Positions 6,877-14,515 of a DNA stretch of 32,109 nucleotides are shown here, one piece after another. Source of the DNA: Coriobacteriales bacterium (lineage in GTDB: Bacteria; Actinomycetota; Coriobacteriia; Coriobacteriales; Atopobiaceae); assembly GCA_029101205.1 (NCBI GenBank), contig JAQXQO010000067.1:1-32109 (forward strand), read 5' to 3'. The notes beneath the pieces were generated by a model, which saw only the letters and a list, made by a program, of their open reading frames with translations, made no database searches and was not told where the DNA came from. Position numbers and translations under genes: made by a program. The stretch's first letter is position 1. Each line of letters opens with the position of its first letter.

Positions 6877-8541
6877 CTATGCGCCCGACTCTGCCTTGCG
6901 TAGGATGGCCTGGGCGATGTCGAGGCCGTCGGTGGCCGCGCTCATGATGCCGCCGGCATAACCGGCGCCCTCGCCGCAGGGCCACAGGCCCTGCGTGCTG
7001 ACGGACTGGCCATCCGATCCGCGCGTCACCCTGACGGGGGAGCTGGAGCGTGTCTCGGGTGCGGTCAGCACGGCGTCCGCTTCGTCGAAGCCCCTAAGAT
7101 GCCTTCCCAACACGGGAATCGCCGCTCGGAGCGTGTCGACGATGTAGGGTGGCAGGCACTCGTCGAGCTTTCCCCAGCTGACCCCACGTGGGTAGGTGGG
7201 CAGCACCTCTCCCGGAGCAGATGACGGCACGTCCTGGAGAAAGTCGCCCACCAGCTGTGTCGGCGCCCTGTACTGGCCGCCACCCAGCTGGAACGCGCGG
7301 TGCTCGCAGCTGCGTTGCAGGTCAACTCCAGCCAGAACGTCGTCGCCGGGCAAGTCGGTGGGAAACACGTTTGCAAGGAGACCTGCGTTTGCGTTGGTGC
7401 CAGCGCGGTCGCTGAGACTCATGCCGTTGGTGACGACGCCACCGGCCTCGCTAGCGGCAGCTACCACGTAGCCTCCCGGGCACATGCAAAACGAGAAGGC
7501 GTTTCTGCCCTGGGGCAAGTGCGCGACCAGCTTGTACGGGGCGGCACCCAGGGCGGGGTTGCCTGCGCTGGGACCGTACTGCGCCCGGTCTATGGTCGCC
7601 TGCAGGTGCTCTATACGGACGCCCATGGCAAAGGTCTTCCTGTCCAGATGCACGCCCAGGCGCTTCAGGAGCGCGAACACGTCGCGGGCCGAGTGTCCGC
7701 AGGCCAGAACGACGTCCGAGGTGGCGACCTCCAATGTGTCGAGGCTGCCGTCATGGCTGGTGCGCTCTATCGTGACGGATTGAACGCGCGCGTCGGACAG
7801 AGCTATGTCTACCAGGCGCGAGCGCATCCACACCTCGCCGCCCAGCTGACGAATCCGCTGGCAGACGTTTGTGACTACCGTCGACAGGATGTCAGAGCCC
7901 ACGTGCGGCTTTGCGTCCCAGAGGATGTTTCTGGGCGCTCCGGCGTCCACGAACGTCTGGAGGATCAGGCGGTGCGCAGGGCTCTTTGTGCCGGTGGAGA
8001 GCTTGCCGTCCGAGAAGGTGCCGGCACCACCCAGCCCGAACTGGATGTTGCTGAGCGGGTCGAGGACGCCCGTCTGGTTGAACGTCTGAATTGCCTCAGA
8101 GCGTCTGGTGGCGTCGTCTCCCTGCTCGATCAGGAGGGGCTCCAAGCCTGCGCTGGCCAGCGCCAGCGCGCAGAAGAGGCCGGCGCAACCCGCTCCGACT
8201 ACCACCGGACGACGCTCCAGAGTGGACGTCGTCTGTGCGGGAAGGGTGTACGGGATGTCGCGAACGCGTGCGACATGCTTGTCGTGGTGCTTCTTCGCAC
8301 GGGCAAGGACGCGGTCCTCGGCCTCGCGTTCCTGTGTCAGGTCCACGCGCACGGTGTACATGAGGACGATGGCGCTCTTCTTGCGCGCGTCGATGGACCG
8401 GCGGCGAAGCTCGACCTTGCCCAGCGCGGTTGGCTTTATGCCCAAGCGGCGGGACAGCTCGTGCCGGCAGGCTGCCAGGTCTGACTGCTCCGTGCCGTCC
8501 AGACGGTCAAGCGGCACCCGCAGGTTTGATACCTCTAGCAT
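6877..8541 (-). CDS. FAD-dependent oxidoreductase (COG2509-like)
   Basis: A 554-residue flavoprotein of unknown substrate. An N-terminal domain of about 100 residues, rich in Arg and Lys ('KVELRRRSIDARKKSAIVLMYTV'-type segment), precedes the dinucleotide-binding motif VVVGAGCAGL (residues 113-122). Further FAD-family features follow: TFSDGKLSTGTKS, DVVLACGHSARD, FCMCPGGYVVAAAS, and the C-terminal ATG-like FAD block 'LWPCGEGAGYAGGIMSAATDG'. This combination is characteristic of the 'FAD-dependent dehydrogenase' family often annotated only as NAD(P)/FAD-dependent oxidoreductase. The ATG at 8541-8539 overlaps the preceding gene's stop by 7 bases (ATGCTAG), so it is translationally coupled; an upstream ribosome site AAAGGA lies within the preceding gene. 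Confidence 0.9.
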   Translation of the reverse strand: MLEVSNLRVPLDRLDGTEQSDLAACRHELSRRLGIKPTALGKVELRRRSIDARKKSAIVLMYTVRVDLTQEREAEDRVLARAKKHHDKHVARVRDIPYTLPAQTTSTLERRPVVVGAGCAGLFCALALASAGLEPLLIEQGDDATRRSEAIQTFNQTGVLDPLSNIQFGLGGAGTFSDGKLSTGTKSPAHRLILQTFVDAGAPRNILWDAKPHVGSDILSTVVTNVCQRIRQLGGEVWMRSRLVDIALSDARVQSVTIERTSHDGSLDTLEVATSDVVLACGHSARDVFALLKRLGVHLDRKTFAMGVRIEHLQATIDRAQYGPSAGNPALGAAPYKLVAHLPQGRNAFSFCMCPGGYVVAAASEAGGVVTNGMSLSDRAGTNANAGLLANVFPTDLPGDDVLAGVDLQRSCEHRAFQLGGGQYRAPTQLVGDFLQDVPSSAPGEVLPTYPRGVSWGKLDECLPPYIVDTLRAAIPVLGRHLRGFDEADAVLTAPETRSSSPVRVTRGSDGQSVSTQGLWPCGEGAGYAGGIMSAATDGLDIAQAILRKAESGA

Positions 8542-9821
8542 GAGTGTGGGTCCTTTCCCCTGGATCGGCGTGCGGCGGCGCGGCCTGCTACCATGCCGCT
8601 CTTCCACGCCCACGCCAGGTTGTAGCCTCCGCAGGCTCCGTCCACGTCCAGGGATTCGCCGCAGGCAAATACCCCCGTGACGGACGTGCATTCCAGGGTG
8701 GAGGGGTCGAACTGAGAGGTCACCAGACCTCCGCGTGTGACCTGTGCCCGCTTTGGGTCGGCCAGGCCCGTTACGCGGAAGGGGAGCCTGCGGGCCAGCT
8801 GGAGGGAATGCCGAAGCTGTCCTGTGCCGTCGTAGGGGGCCTTCGCCTGCATGTGCTGGGGCCACCAGCCCTTGTGAGCCAACGGCGTGATGACCTGTGC
8901 GATGGCGGGGTCCACCAGGCCGGCCAGGGACCTTGCGGCATCCGCCAAGCGCTCGGCCTTTGGCTGTGCCATGCCGGGCAGGAGGTCCACCGTGATCTCG
9001 TCGCCAGGCTGGGCGGTTCTGGACAGGTCGAACACGACGATGCCGGACAGACCATAGTCGCGAAAGAGTACCTCGCCACGCTGATGCAGAAGTGGGTTGC
9101 CATTTCTCCACAGGGTGAGCTCGGCGTGGGCGCGGCGGCCGTCAAGCACGTGCAGTGGACCGTCCTCGCAGGCCAGCGAGCAAAGGACCGGCCTGCAGGC
9201 AGAGAGCCGAAGGCCGAGCTCCTGCGCCCCCGGGAACTCTCCGCCGCCGCAGGCCAGGATGACCGCGCCCGCGTACAGTGACTCATGGGGCTGGGCCTCA
9301 GAGTAGAGTCCGAGCACGTCCACCCGGATGCCGTGTGATGTGCGGGCGACATGCCTGACCTGCCGCGCTGGAGCTAGGATGACGCCCGCACGGTGCGCTC
9401 TGGCCAGAAGGACGTCGCGTACGGAGGATGCCTGCCTGCTGATGGGGTACAGCCGCCCATCCTCCTGCGTCCAGGCCATGCCGCACTGCGTAAAGAAGCC
9501 CAGCACGTCGTCTAGGTGGGTGGCGCCGCAAACGCGCCTCACGTACGACGGGTCGTTGTAGTGAGAGGGCGCCAGGTCGGCGTTGCAGAAGTTGCACCTG
9601 CCGTTGCCGGTGGCAAGGATGGTGCGTCCGCACTCGGGTGCCCTCTCAAGGACCACCACGGACGCGCCGTCCTCGGCGGCGCAGATGGCCGCAGCCAATC
9701 CGGCGGCTCCGCCACCTGCGACGGCCACGTCGCAGGTGTGCGGCAGGTGTACCTGAGCGGCCTGCGCCAGCTGCTGGTGCCTAGCGGACGTCCTGGACTT
9801 TGTGGCCCTCTGCCTGGACAC
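8535..9821 (-). CDS. BaiN/HI0933-family flavoprotein (NAD(P)/FAD-dependent oxidoreductase)
   Basis: A 428-residue flavoprotein of the HI0933/BaiN family; members are flavin-dependent reductases whose natural substrates are mostly unknown. After about 30 residues of basic and Ala/Gln-rich sequence comes the FAD-binding motif AVAGGGAAGLAAA (about 34-46). The family signature TGNGRCNFCN follows, then ILACGGGEFPG and, near the C-terminus, VTRGGLVTSQ and 'GVFACGESLDVDGACGGYNLAWAWKSG'. The start GTG at 9821-9819 shares a base with the stop of the Mrp gene (TAGTG) and follows AAAGGGG; an open frame further upstream is merely overlap with Mrp. BaiN in Clostridium scindens is linked to bile-acid reduction, but a role like that here would be guesswork. 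Confidence 0.9.
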   Translation of the reverse strand: MSRQRATKSRTSARHQQLAQAAQVHLPHTCDVAVAGGGAAGLAAAICAAEDGASVVVLERAPECGRTILATGNGRCNFCNADLAPSHYNDPSYVRRVCGATHLDDVLGFFTQCGMAWTQEDGRLYPISRQASSVRDVLLARAHRAGVILAPARQVRHVARTSHGIRVDVLGLYSEAQPHESLYAGAVILACGGGEFPGAQELGLRLSACRPVLCSLACEDGPLHVLDGRRAHAELTLWRNGNPLLHQRGEVLFRDYGLSGIVVFDLSRTAQPGDEITVDLLPGMAQPKAERLADAARSLAGLVDPAIAQVITPLAHKGWWPQHMQAKAPYDGTGQLRHSLQLARRLPFRVTGLADPKRAQVTRGGLVTSQFDPSTLECTSVTGVFACGESLDVDGACGGYNLAWAWKSGMVAGRAAARRSRGKDPHSC

Positions 9822-10672
9822 TAGCGCCCCTTTGCCTCGTCGATGGCGGCGACCTCCTGGACGGTGCGCACCGCGTCGGGAATCAGGCCCGAGGGCAGCT
9901 CGGTGTCCACGGTGCCCTTGTCGCAGCATGCGGCCAGGGCAGGGTCTATGGGAAGGCGGCCAAGCACGTCCAAGTCGTAGTTCTTTGCCGTCTCGTCGAG
10001 GTGGCTGGGGCCGTAGGGATATATCTTCTGGCCGCAGTGGGGGCACTCGACATAGCTCATGTTTTCTACCAGGCCAAGCACGGGGATCTTCATCATGGAG
10101 GCCATGTTGACCGCCTTGCCCACGATGACCTGCACGAGGTCCTGCGGAGAGGTCACGATGACCACGCCCTCGATGGGTAGCGACTGGAACACGGTCAGGG
10201 CCACATCGCCCGTTCCAGGAGGCATGTCCACCAGCATGAAGTCAATCTGGCCCCAGTTGGTCTCGGCCCAGAACTGGCGAAGCACGCCAGAGAGCAGGGG
10301 GCCGCGCCACAGGACGGGGTCATCGTCGTGCTCGAGGACCAGGTTCGTGCTCATGACCTTGATTCCGGTGGAGCTCTGCGCGGGGATGATGAGGTTGTCC
10401 TGCGCCATGGCGCGGGTGTGCGAGAGGCCAAACATCTTTGGGATGGAGGGGCCGGTGATGTCGGCGTCCAGGATGCCCACCTTTGCGCCCGAGCGGTGAA
10501 GCTCGGTGGCCAGGATGCCCGTGACGAGGGACTTTCCTACGCCGCCCTTGCCCGAGACCACGCCTATGACGTGCTTGACGGTGGTGCCCTTCGCCAGGTC
10601 GAAGGAAGGCTGCTGGGGGTGCATGCTGCCCTCCATCTCCTGACGAATCTGGTCTTGCTCTTGCTGGTCCAT
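9821..10672 (-). CDS. Mrp/NBP35-family P-loop ATPase (Fe-S cluster carrier)
   Basis: Cytoplasmic ATPase of the Mrp/ApbC group, which binds and transfers Fe-S clusters. The 283-residue product has the deviant Walker A GKGGVGKS (41-48), the switch region LDADITGPSIPKMFG, the DMPPGTGD block, and a C-terminal CPHC pair (about Cys210 and Cys213) for cluster binding at a dimer interface. The ATG at 10672 follows GAAGGG at a good distance; an in-frame ATG 12 codons upstream lacks one. It is the first gene of a leftward three-gene operon with two flavoproteins, joined by overlapping stop/start codons. This suggests that cluster supply and flavoenzyme function are linked. Confidence 0.94.
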   Translation of the reverse strand: MDQQEQDQIRQEMEGSMHPQQPSFDLAKGTTVKHVIGVVSGKGGVGKSLVTGILATELHRSGAKVGILDADITGPSIPKMFGLSHTRAMAQDNLIIPAQSSTGIKVMSTNLVLEHDDDPVLWRGPLLSGVLRQFWAETNWGQIDFMLVDMPPGTGDVALTVFQSLPIEGVVIVTSPQDLVQVIVGKAVNMASMMKIPVLGLVENMSYVECPHCGQKIYPYGPSHLDETAKNYDLDVLGRLPIDPALAACCDKGTVDTELPSGLIPDAVRTVQEVAAIDEAKGR

Positions 10673-10759
10673 AGCATTGCCCTTCGCGAGGGGGCGACTG
10701 CGGGGCACGACGTGTTCGTGCCGGACGACGCCCGCGTGTCGTATGTGTTCTTGAGGGCC

Positions 10760-10765
10760 ATTCTA
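10760..10765 (-). promoter_or_regulatory. -10 box for the mrp/flavoprotein operon
   Basis: TAGAAT on the minus strand (5 of 6 to consensus), about 88 bases upstream of the mrp start. The matching -35 (TTCGGC, 18-base spacer) is weak. Confidence 0.4.
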
Positions 10766-10799
10766 CCCGCATCAGCGAAGTCAGCCGAACGAAAAACTG

Positions 10800-10813
10800 C
10801 GAACGTGTGTTCC
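10800..10813. promoter_or_regulatory. LexA (SOS) box upstream of uvrA
   Basis: CGAACGTGTGTTCC matches the Gram-positive LexA operator pattern CGAAC-N4-GTTC exactly in its core. It lies in the divergent gap between the mrp and uvrA genes, 133 bases before the uvrA start. uvrA is a classic SOS gene, which supports the reading. A clear -35/-10 pair for uvrA was not found. Confidence 0.7.
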
Positions 10814-10946
10814 CTGTGAAGGTGACCTGAACGATGGAAGTGGTCCTTCTTGAGCGTTAGACTCGCCTAAAGAGAAGTAGAGGGTACAGATGGTATGCGG
10901 GCCCGCGCCCGTGCGCCTTCCATTTATACAGAGTGGGGTTTAGCAT

Positions 10947-13865
10947 ATGGCTTCGGAGTCCATCGTCATCCGCGGCGCACGCGAGCACAACCTTCAGAAC
11001 GTGGACGTCACCCTTCCGCGCAACAAGCTGGTTGTCATCACGGGGCTTTCCGGTTCCGGCAAGTCCAGCCTGGCCTTCGACACCATCTACGCCGAGGGGC
11101 AAAGGCGCTACGTCGAGTCGCTCAGCAGCTACGCGCGCATGTTCCTGGGACAGATGGACAAGCCCGATGTAGACTCCATCGACGGCCTTTCGCCTGCCGT
11201 CTCCATAGACCAGAAGACCACGTCCAGGAACCCACGGTCCACCGTGGGCACCGTCACCGAGATATACGACTACCTCAGGCTGCTGTATGCCAGGATTGGC
11301 ACGCCGCACTGCCCCGAGTGCGGTCGCGTCATCGAGCGCCAGACGACCGATCAGGTGGCGGACAAGGTGCTGGCCGCCGCCCAGGGCCGCCGCGCCCTCG
11401 TACTGGCCCCCGTGGTGCTGGGCCGCAAGGGCGAGTACGCAAAGCTCTTTGACGAGCTGCGGGCTGAGGGCTACTCTCGCGTGCGTGTGGATGGGGAGGT
11501 GCACCAGCTCGACGAGGAGATCCATCTGAACAAAAAGCTCAAGCACTCCATCGAGGTGGTCGTGGACCGTATCGTCGTGCGCGAGAGCTCCCTAGGCCGC
11601 ATCGCCGAGGCCATCGAGCAGGCCACAAAGCTAGCCTCCGGTCGCGTGGGCGTCTACCTGCTGCCCGACCGCAAGGACCCGGAGGGCATACCGGGCCAGC
11701 TCCTGCAGTACTCGCTGGCGCTGGCGTGCCCTGAGCACGGTCACTCCATCGACGACCTGCAGCCCCGCGACTTCTCGTTCAACGCGCCGTACGGTGCGTG
11801 CCCCGACTGCGATGGCCTCGGCTCACAGCGCATCGTGGACGCCGCGGCCCTCATAGAGGACCCCGAGCTCTCGGTCGAGTCGGGGGTGTTCGGTGGCATA
11901 TTTGGGACGCGCTCCAACTACTACCCACAGGTGCTGGCCGCCGTCGTGCGCTCGCTGGGGGAGGACCCCTCCACGCCCTGGTGCGACCTGTCAAAAAAGA
12001 CCCAGGACGCGCTCCTGAACGGCCTGGGCGACCAGAAGGTCCGTGTGGACTACCACACCCGCGACGGCAGGGACACCTACTGGTTCACCACCTTCTCCGG
12101 CGTGCGAAAAATCCTGTTCGAGAAGTACCAGGAGACCACGTCCGAGACGATGAAGAAGCACTACGAGCAGTTCATCCGCGAGGTGCCCTGTCCCACGTGT
12201 CACGGAGCGAGGCTGAAGCCCGAGTACCTGGCGGTCACCGTGGGAGGAAAGAACATCTGGGAGGTCTGCCAGATGTCGTGCCGCGAGGCGCTCGAGTTCT
12301 TCCAGGGCCTCCAGCTGACCGAGCGGCAGCATCTCATCGGCGCCCGAATCGTAAAGGAGGTCGTCGCCCGCCTGCAGTTCATGGTGAACGTGGGCCTGGA
12401 CTACCTGACCCTCTCGCGTGCGGCGACCACGCTGTCGGGCGGCGAGGCGCAGCGCATCAGGCTGGCCACCCAGATTGGTGCCGGCCTCATGGGCGTCCTC
12501 TACATTCTGGACGAGCCCTCAATCGGACTTCATCAGCGTGACAACGACCGCCTGATTGCCACACTGAAGCGCCTGCGCGACCAGGGGAACACCGTCGTGG
12601 TCGTGGAGCACGACGAGGACACCATCCGTGCCGCCGACTACGTGGTCGACATGGGGCCCGGCGCAGGCGAGCTGGGCGGTAGGGTCGTAGCCGCCGGCAC
12701 CCCGGCCGAGATCATGGCCGACAAGAACTCCCTCACCGGCGCCTATCTTACGGGCAGGCGCATGATCGAGCTGCCGCAAAAGCGTCGCAACCCCCGTCGC
12801 GGATCCATCAAGCTGTACGGAGCTCGCGCGAACAACCTAAAGAACATCACGGTAAAGGTCGAGCTGGGTACCTTCACCGTGGTCACGGGCGTTTCGGGCT
12901 CGGGCAAGTCGTCGCTTGTCACGAACACCCTGGCGCCAGCCCTCACGAATGCCGTGCACCACTCGCAGCGTCCCGTGGGGCCGTATCGAAAGCTGGAAGG
13001 CCTCGTGGACTCCGAAGGCCGAAAGACCATCGACAAGGTCATAGACATCGACCAGAGCCCCATCGGACGCACGCCGCGCTCGAACCCCGCCACCTACATT
13101 GGCCTGTGGGATGACCTGCGCAACCTCTTTGCCTCACTTCCCGAGAGCCGTGCGCGTGGCTACTCGGCCGGACGCTTCTCGTTCAACGTCCCGGGAGGTC
13201 GTTGCGAGGCCTGCAAGGGCGACGGCCAGATAAAGATCGAGATGAACTTCCTGCCTGACGTGTATGTCCCGTGTGAGGCCTGCCACGGCAAGCGCTACAA
13301 CCGCGAGACGCTGGAGGTCGAGTACAACGGCAAGTCCATCAGCGACGTCCTGGACATGACCGTGACCGAGGCGCTGGCGTTCTTCTCGAATATTCCCCGC
13401 ATAAAGCGGAAGCTCCAGACACTGTACGACGTGGGCTTGGGCTACGTGCACCTGGGGCAGCCTGCCACCACGCTGTCGGGTGGCGAGGCACAGCGCGTCA
13501 AGCTGGCAAAGGAGCTGCACCGCCAGCAGACGGGAAAGACCTTCTACATCCTGGACGAGCCCACGACTGGCCTTCACTTCGAGGACGTGCGCCAGCTCAT
13601 CGTGGTGCTGCAGAAGCTGGTGGACGCCGGGAATACGGTCCTGGTGATCGAGCACAACCTGGATGTTATCAAGGTTGCGGACCGCATCATCGACCTGGGA
13701 CCCGAGGGCGGCGTCGGTGGCGGCACGCTGGTGGCGTATGGCACGCCCGAGCAGGTCGCGCAGGTAGAGGCCAGCTACACGGGCAAGTACCTGAAGCCCA
13801 TTCTGGAGCGTGACCGTCGCAGGATGGCCGAGGCCGCAGACGCGGATGCAAAGGGAGGAAGGTAG
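10947..13865 (+). CDS. uvrA: Excinuclease ABC subunit A
   Basis: Damage sensor of nucleotide excision repair: a dimeric ABC-type ATPase that loads UvrB onto lesions. The 972-residue length is close to that of other bacterial UvrA proteins. Both nucleotide-binding modules are intact: Walker [10 protein letters not shown] near residue 33 and GVSGSGKSS near 648, each with its LSGGEAQR signature and an ILDEP Walker B. Zinc-binding cysteine pairs are present in the first half (CPDC...CPTC) and in the second half (CEAC...CEAC, near residues 753 and 776). The ATG at 10947 follows GTGGGG. The gene is preceded by a LexA-like box and followed after one base by a YbaK-type gene, so the two form one transcript ending at 14371-14403. 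Confidence 0.98.
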   Translation: MASESIVIRGAREHNLQNVDVTLPRNKLVVITGLSGSGKSSLAFDTIYAEGQRRYVESLSSYARMFLGQMDKPDVDSIDGLSPAVSIDQKTTSRNPRSTVGTVTEIYDYLRLLYARIGTPHCPECGRVIERQTTDQVADKVLAAAQGRRALVLAPVVLGRKGEYAKLFDELRAEGYSRVRVDGEVHQLDEEIHLNKKLKHSIEVVVDRIVVRESSLGRIAEAIEQATKLASGRVGVYLLPDRKDPEGIPGQLLQYSLALACPEHGHSIDDLQPRDFSFNAPYGACPDCDGLGSQRIVDAAALIEDPELSVESGVFGGIFGTRSNYYPQVLAAVVRSLGEDPSTPWCDLSKKTQDALLNGLGDQKVRVDYHTRDGRDTYWFTTFSGVRKILFEKYQETTSETMKKHYEQFIREVPCPTCHGARLKPEYLAVTVGGKNIWEVCQMSCREALEFFQGLQLTERQHLIGARIVKEVVARLQFMVNVGLDYLTLSRAATTLSGGEAQRIRLATQIGAGLMGVLYILDEPSIGLHQRDNDRLIATLKRLRDQGNTVVVVEHDEDTIRAADYVVDMGPGAGELGGRVVAAGTPAEIMADKNSLTGAYLTGRRMIELPQKRRNPRRGSIKLYGARANNLKNITVKVELGTFTVVTGVSGSGKSSLVTNTLAPALTNAVHHSQRPVGPYRKLEGLVDSEGRKTIDKVIDIDQSPIGRTPRSNPATYIGLWDDLRNLFASLPESRARGYSAGRFSFNVPGGRCEACKGDGQIKIEMNFLPDVYVPCEACHGKRYNRETLEVEYNGKSISDVLDMTVTEALAFFSNIPRIKRKLQTLYDVGLGYVHLGQPATTLSGGEAQRVKLAKELHRQQTGKTFYILDEPTTGLHFEDVRQLIVVLQKLVDAGNTVLVIEHNLDVIKVADRIIDLGPEGGVGGGTLVAYGTPEQVAQVEASYTGKYLKPILERDRRRMAEAADADAKGGR

Positions 13866-13866
13866 C

Positions 13867-14364
13867 GTGGCCCACAAGGAGAAGTTCAAAAAGACGAACG
13901 CCATGCGAGAGCTGGAGCGCGGCGGTGTCTCGTACACGTACCACGTGCACGAGGGCGAGGAGGACCTGTCAAGGGGACTTGGCCTCAGAATGGCGCAGGA
14001 GGACGGAGTGGACCCCGCCTCCTCGTTCAAGACGCTGGTGACCGTGTCGCCGTCGGGTGAGCACGTGGTGTGCTGCCTGCCCGTGGGGGAGGAGCTCGAC
14101 TTCAAGAAGGCCGCCGCGGCGGCAGGCCAGAAGAGCCTGTCCATGCTGCCGACGAAGGAGCTGGAGCCCCTGACGGGATACGTCCGGGGAGGCACGACGC
14201 CCGTCGGCATGAAGAAGCAGTTCCCTACGCTCATAGACGAGACCGCGCAGCTGTTCGACGAGATTGGAATCTCGGGCGGGCGCAGGGGGCTTGCCCTGCG
14301 CGTGAACCCCGAGGCGCTGGCGAACTTCATCGGCGCCAAGTTTGCGGACATCACCCAGATTTAG
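13867..14364 (+). CDS. ybaK: YbaK-type aminoacyl-tRNA deacylase
   Basis: Predicted trans-editing hydrolase of the YbaK/ProX (INS) superfamily, whose YbaK members clear Cys mischarged on tRNA-Pro. The 165-residue product has the expected domain pattern: a Thr/Asn-rich start (KFKKTNAMRELE), the segment SSFKTLVTVSPSGEHVVCCLPV that bears the conserved Lys, and the GYVRGGTTPVGMKKQFPTLID block typical of YbaK (the GG-x-xP-G loop). The start is GTG 13867, one base after the uvrA stop, with a strong ribosome site (AAAGGGAGGAAGG) inside the end of uvrA. It is probably coupled to uvrA. Specificity for Cys-tRNA-Pro is inferred from the family, not visible. Confidence 0.9.
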   Translation: MAHKEKFKKTNAMRELERGGVSYTYHVHEGEEDLSRGLGLRMAQEDGVDPASSFKTLVTVSPSGEHVVCCLPVGEELDFKKAAAAAGQKSLSMLPTKELEPLTGYVRGGTTPVGMKKQFPTLIDETAQLFDEIGISGGRRGLALRVNPEALANFIGAKFADITQI

Positions 14365-14370
14365 GAGCGG

Positions 14371-14403
14371 GAAACCCGGCCATTGCGGCTGGGTTTCTTT
14401 CTT
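14371..14403 (+). terminator. Intrinsic terminator after uvrA-ybaK
   Basis: GAAACCCGGCC, loop ATTGC, GGCTGGGTTTC (11 pairs, one G-U), followed by TTTCTT. It begins 6 bases after the ybaK stop and separates the repair transcript from the his operon. Confidence 0.88.
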
Positions 14404-14432
14404 ATTACGAGGGACGCCTGGAAGGCGAGGGG

Positions 14433-14464
14433 TTGGACGCCTTGGCACTTTAGTATGCTAAAGT
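14433..14464 (+). promoter_or_regulatory. his operon promoter with palindromic operator
   Basis: ACTTTAG-TATG-CTAAAGT at 14447-14464 is a perfect 7-base inverted repeat about 50 bases before hisZG. A possible promoter, TTGGAC (14433-14438) with TATGCT (14454-14459, spacer 15), places the -10 inside the palindrome, as expected for a repressor site. The TAG-N4-CTA core resembles TrpR-family operators; HisR (YerC), a TrpR-family regulator of his genes in Gram-positives, is the obvious candidate. No T-box sequence was seen in the 112-base leader. The palindrome is certain, its binder is inferred. Confidence 0.6.
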
Positions 14465-14515
14465 AGCGCGCAAGACAAGCAGCAATACCCGACCTTCGTT
14501 AGAGGGGGAATCGTC

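Noticed and set aside
14404-14515. Possible T-box leader before hisZG.
   Set aside because: The leader is too short and has no T-box consensus or specifier-loop layout.
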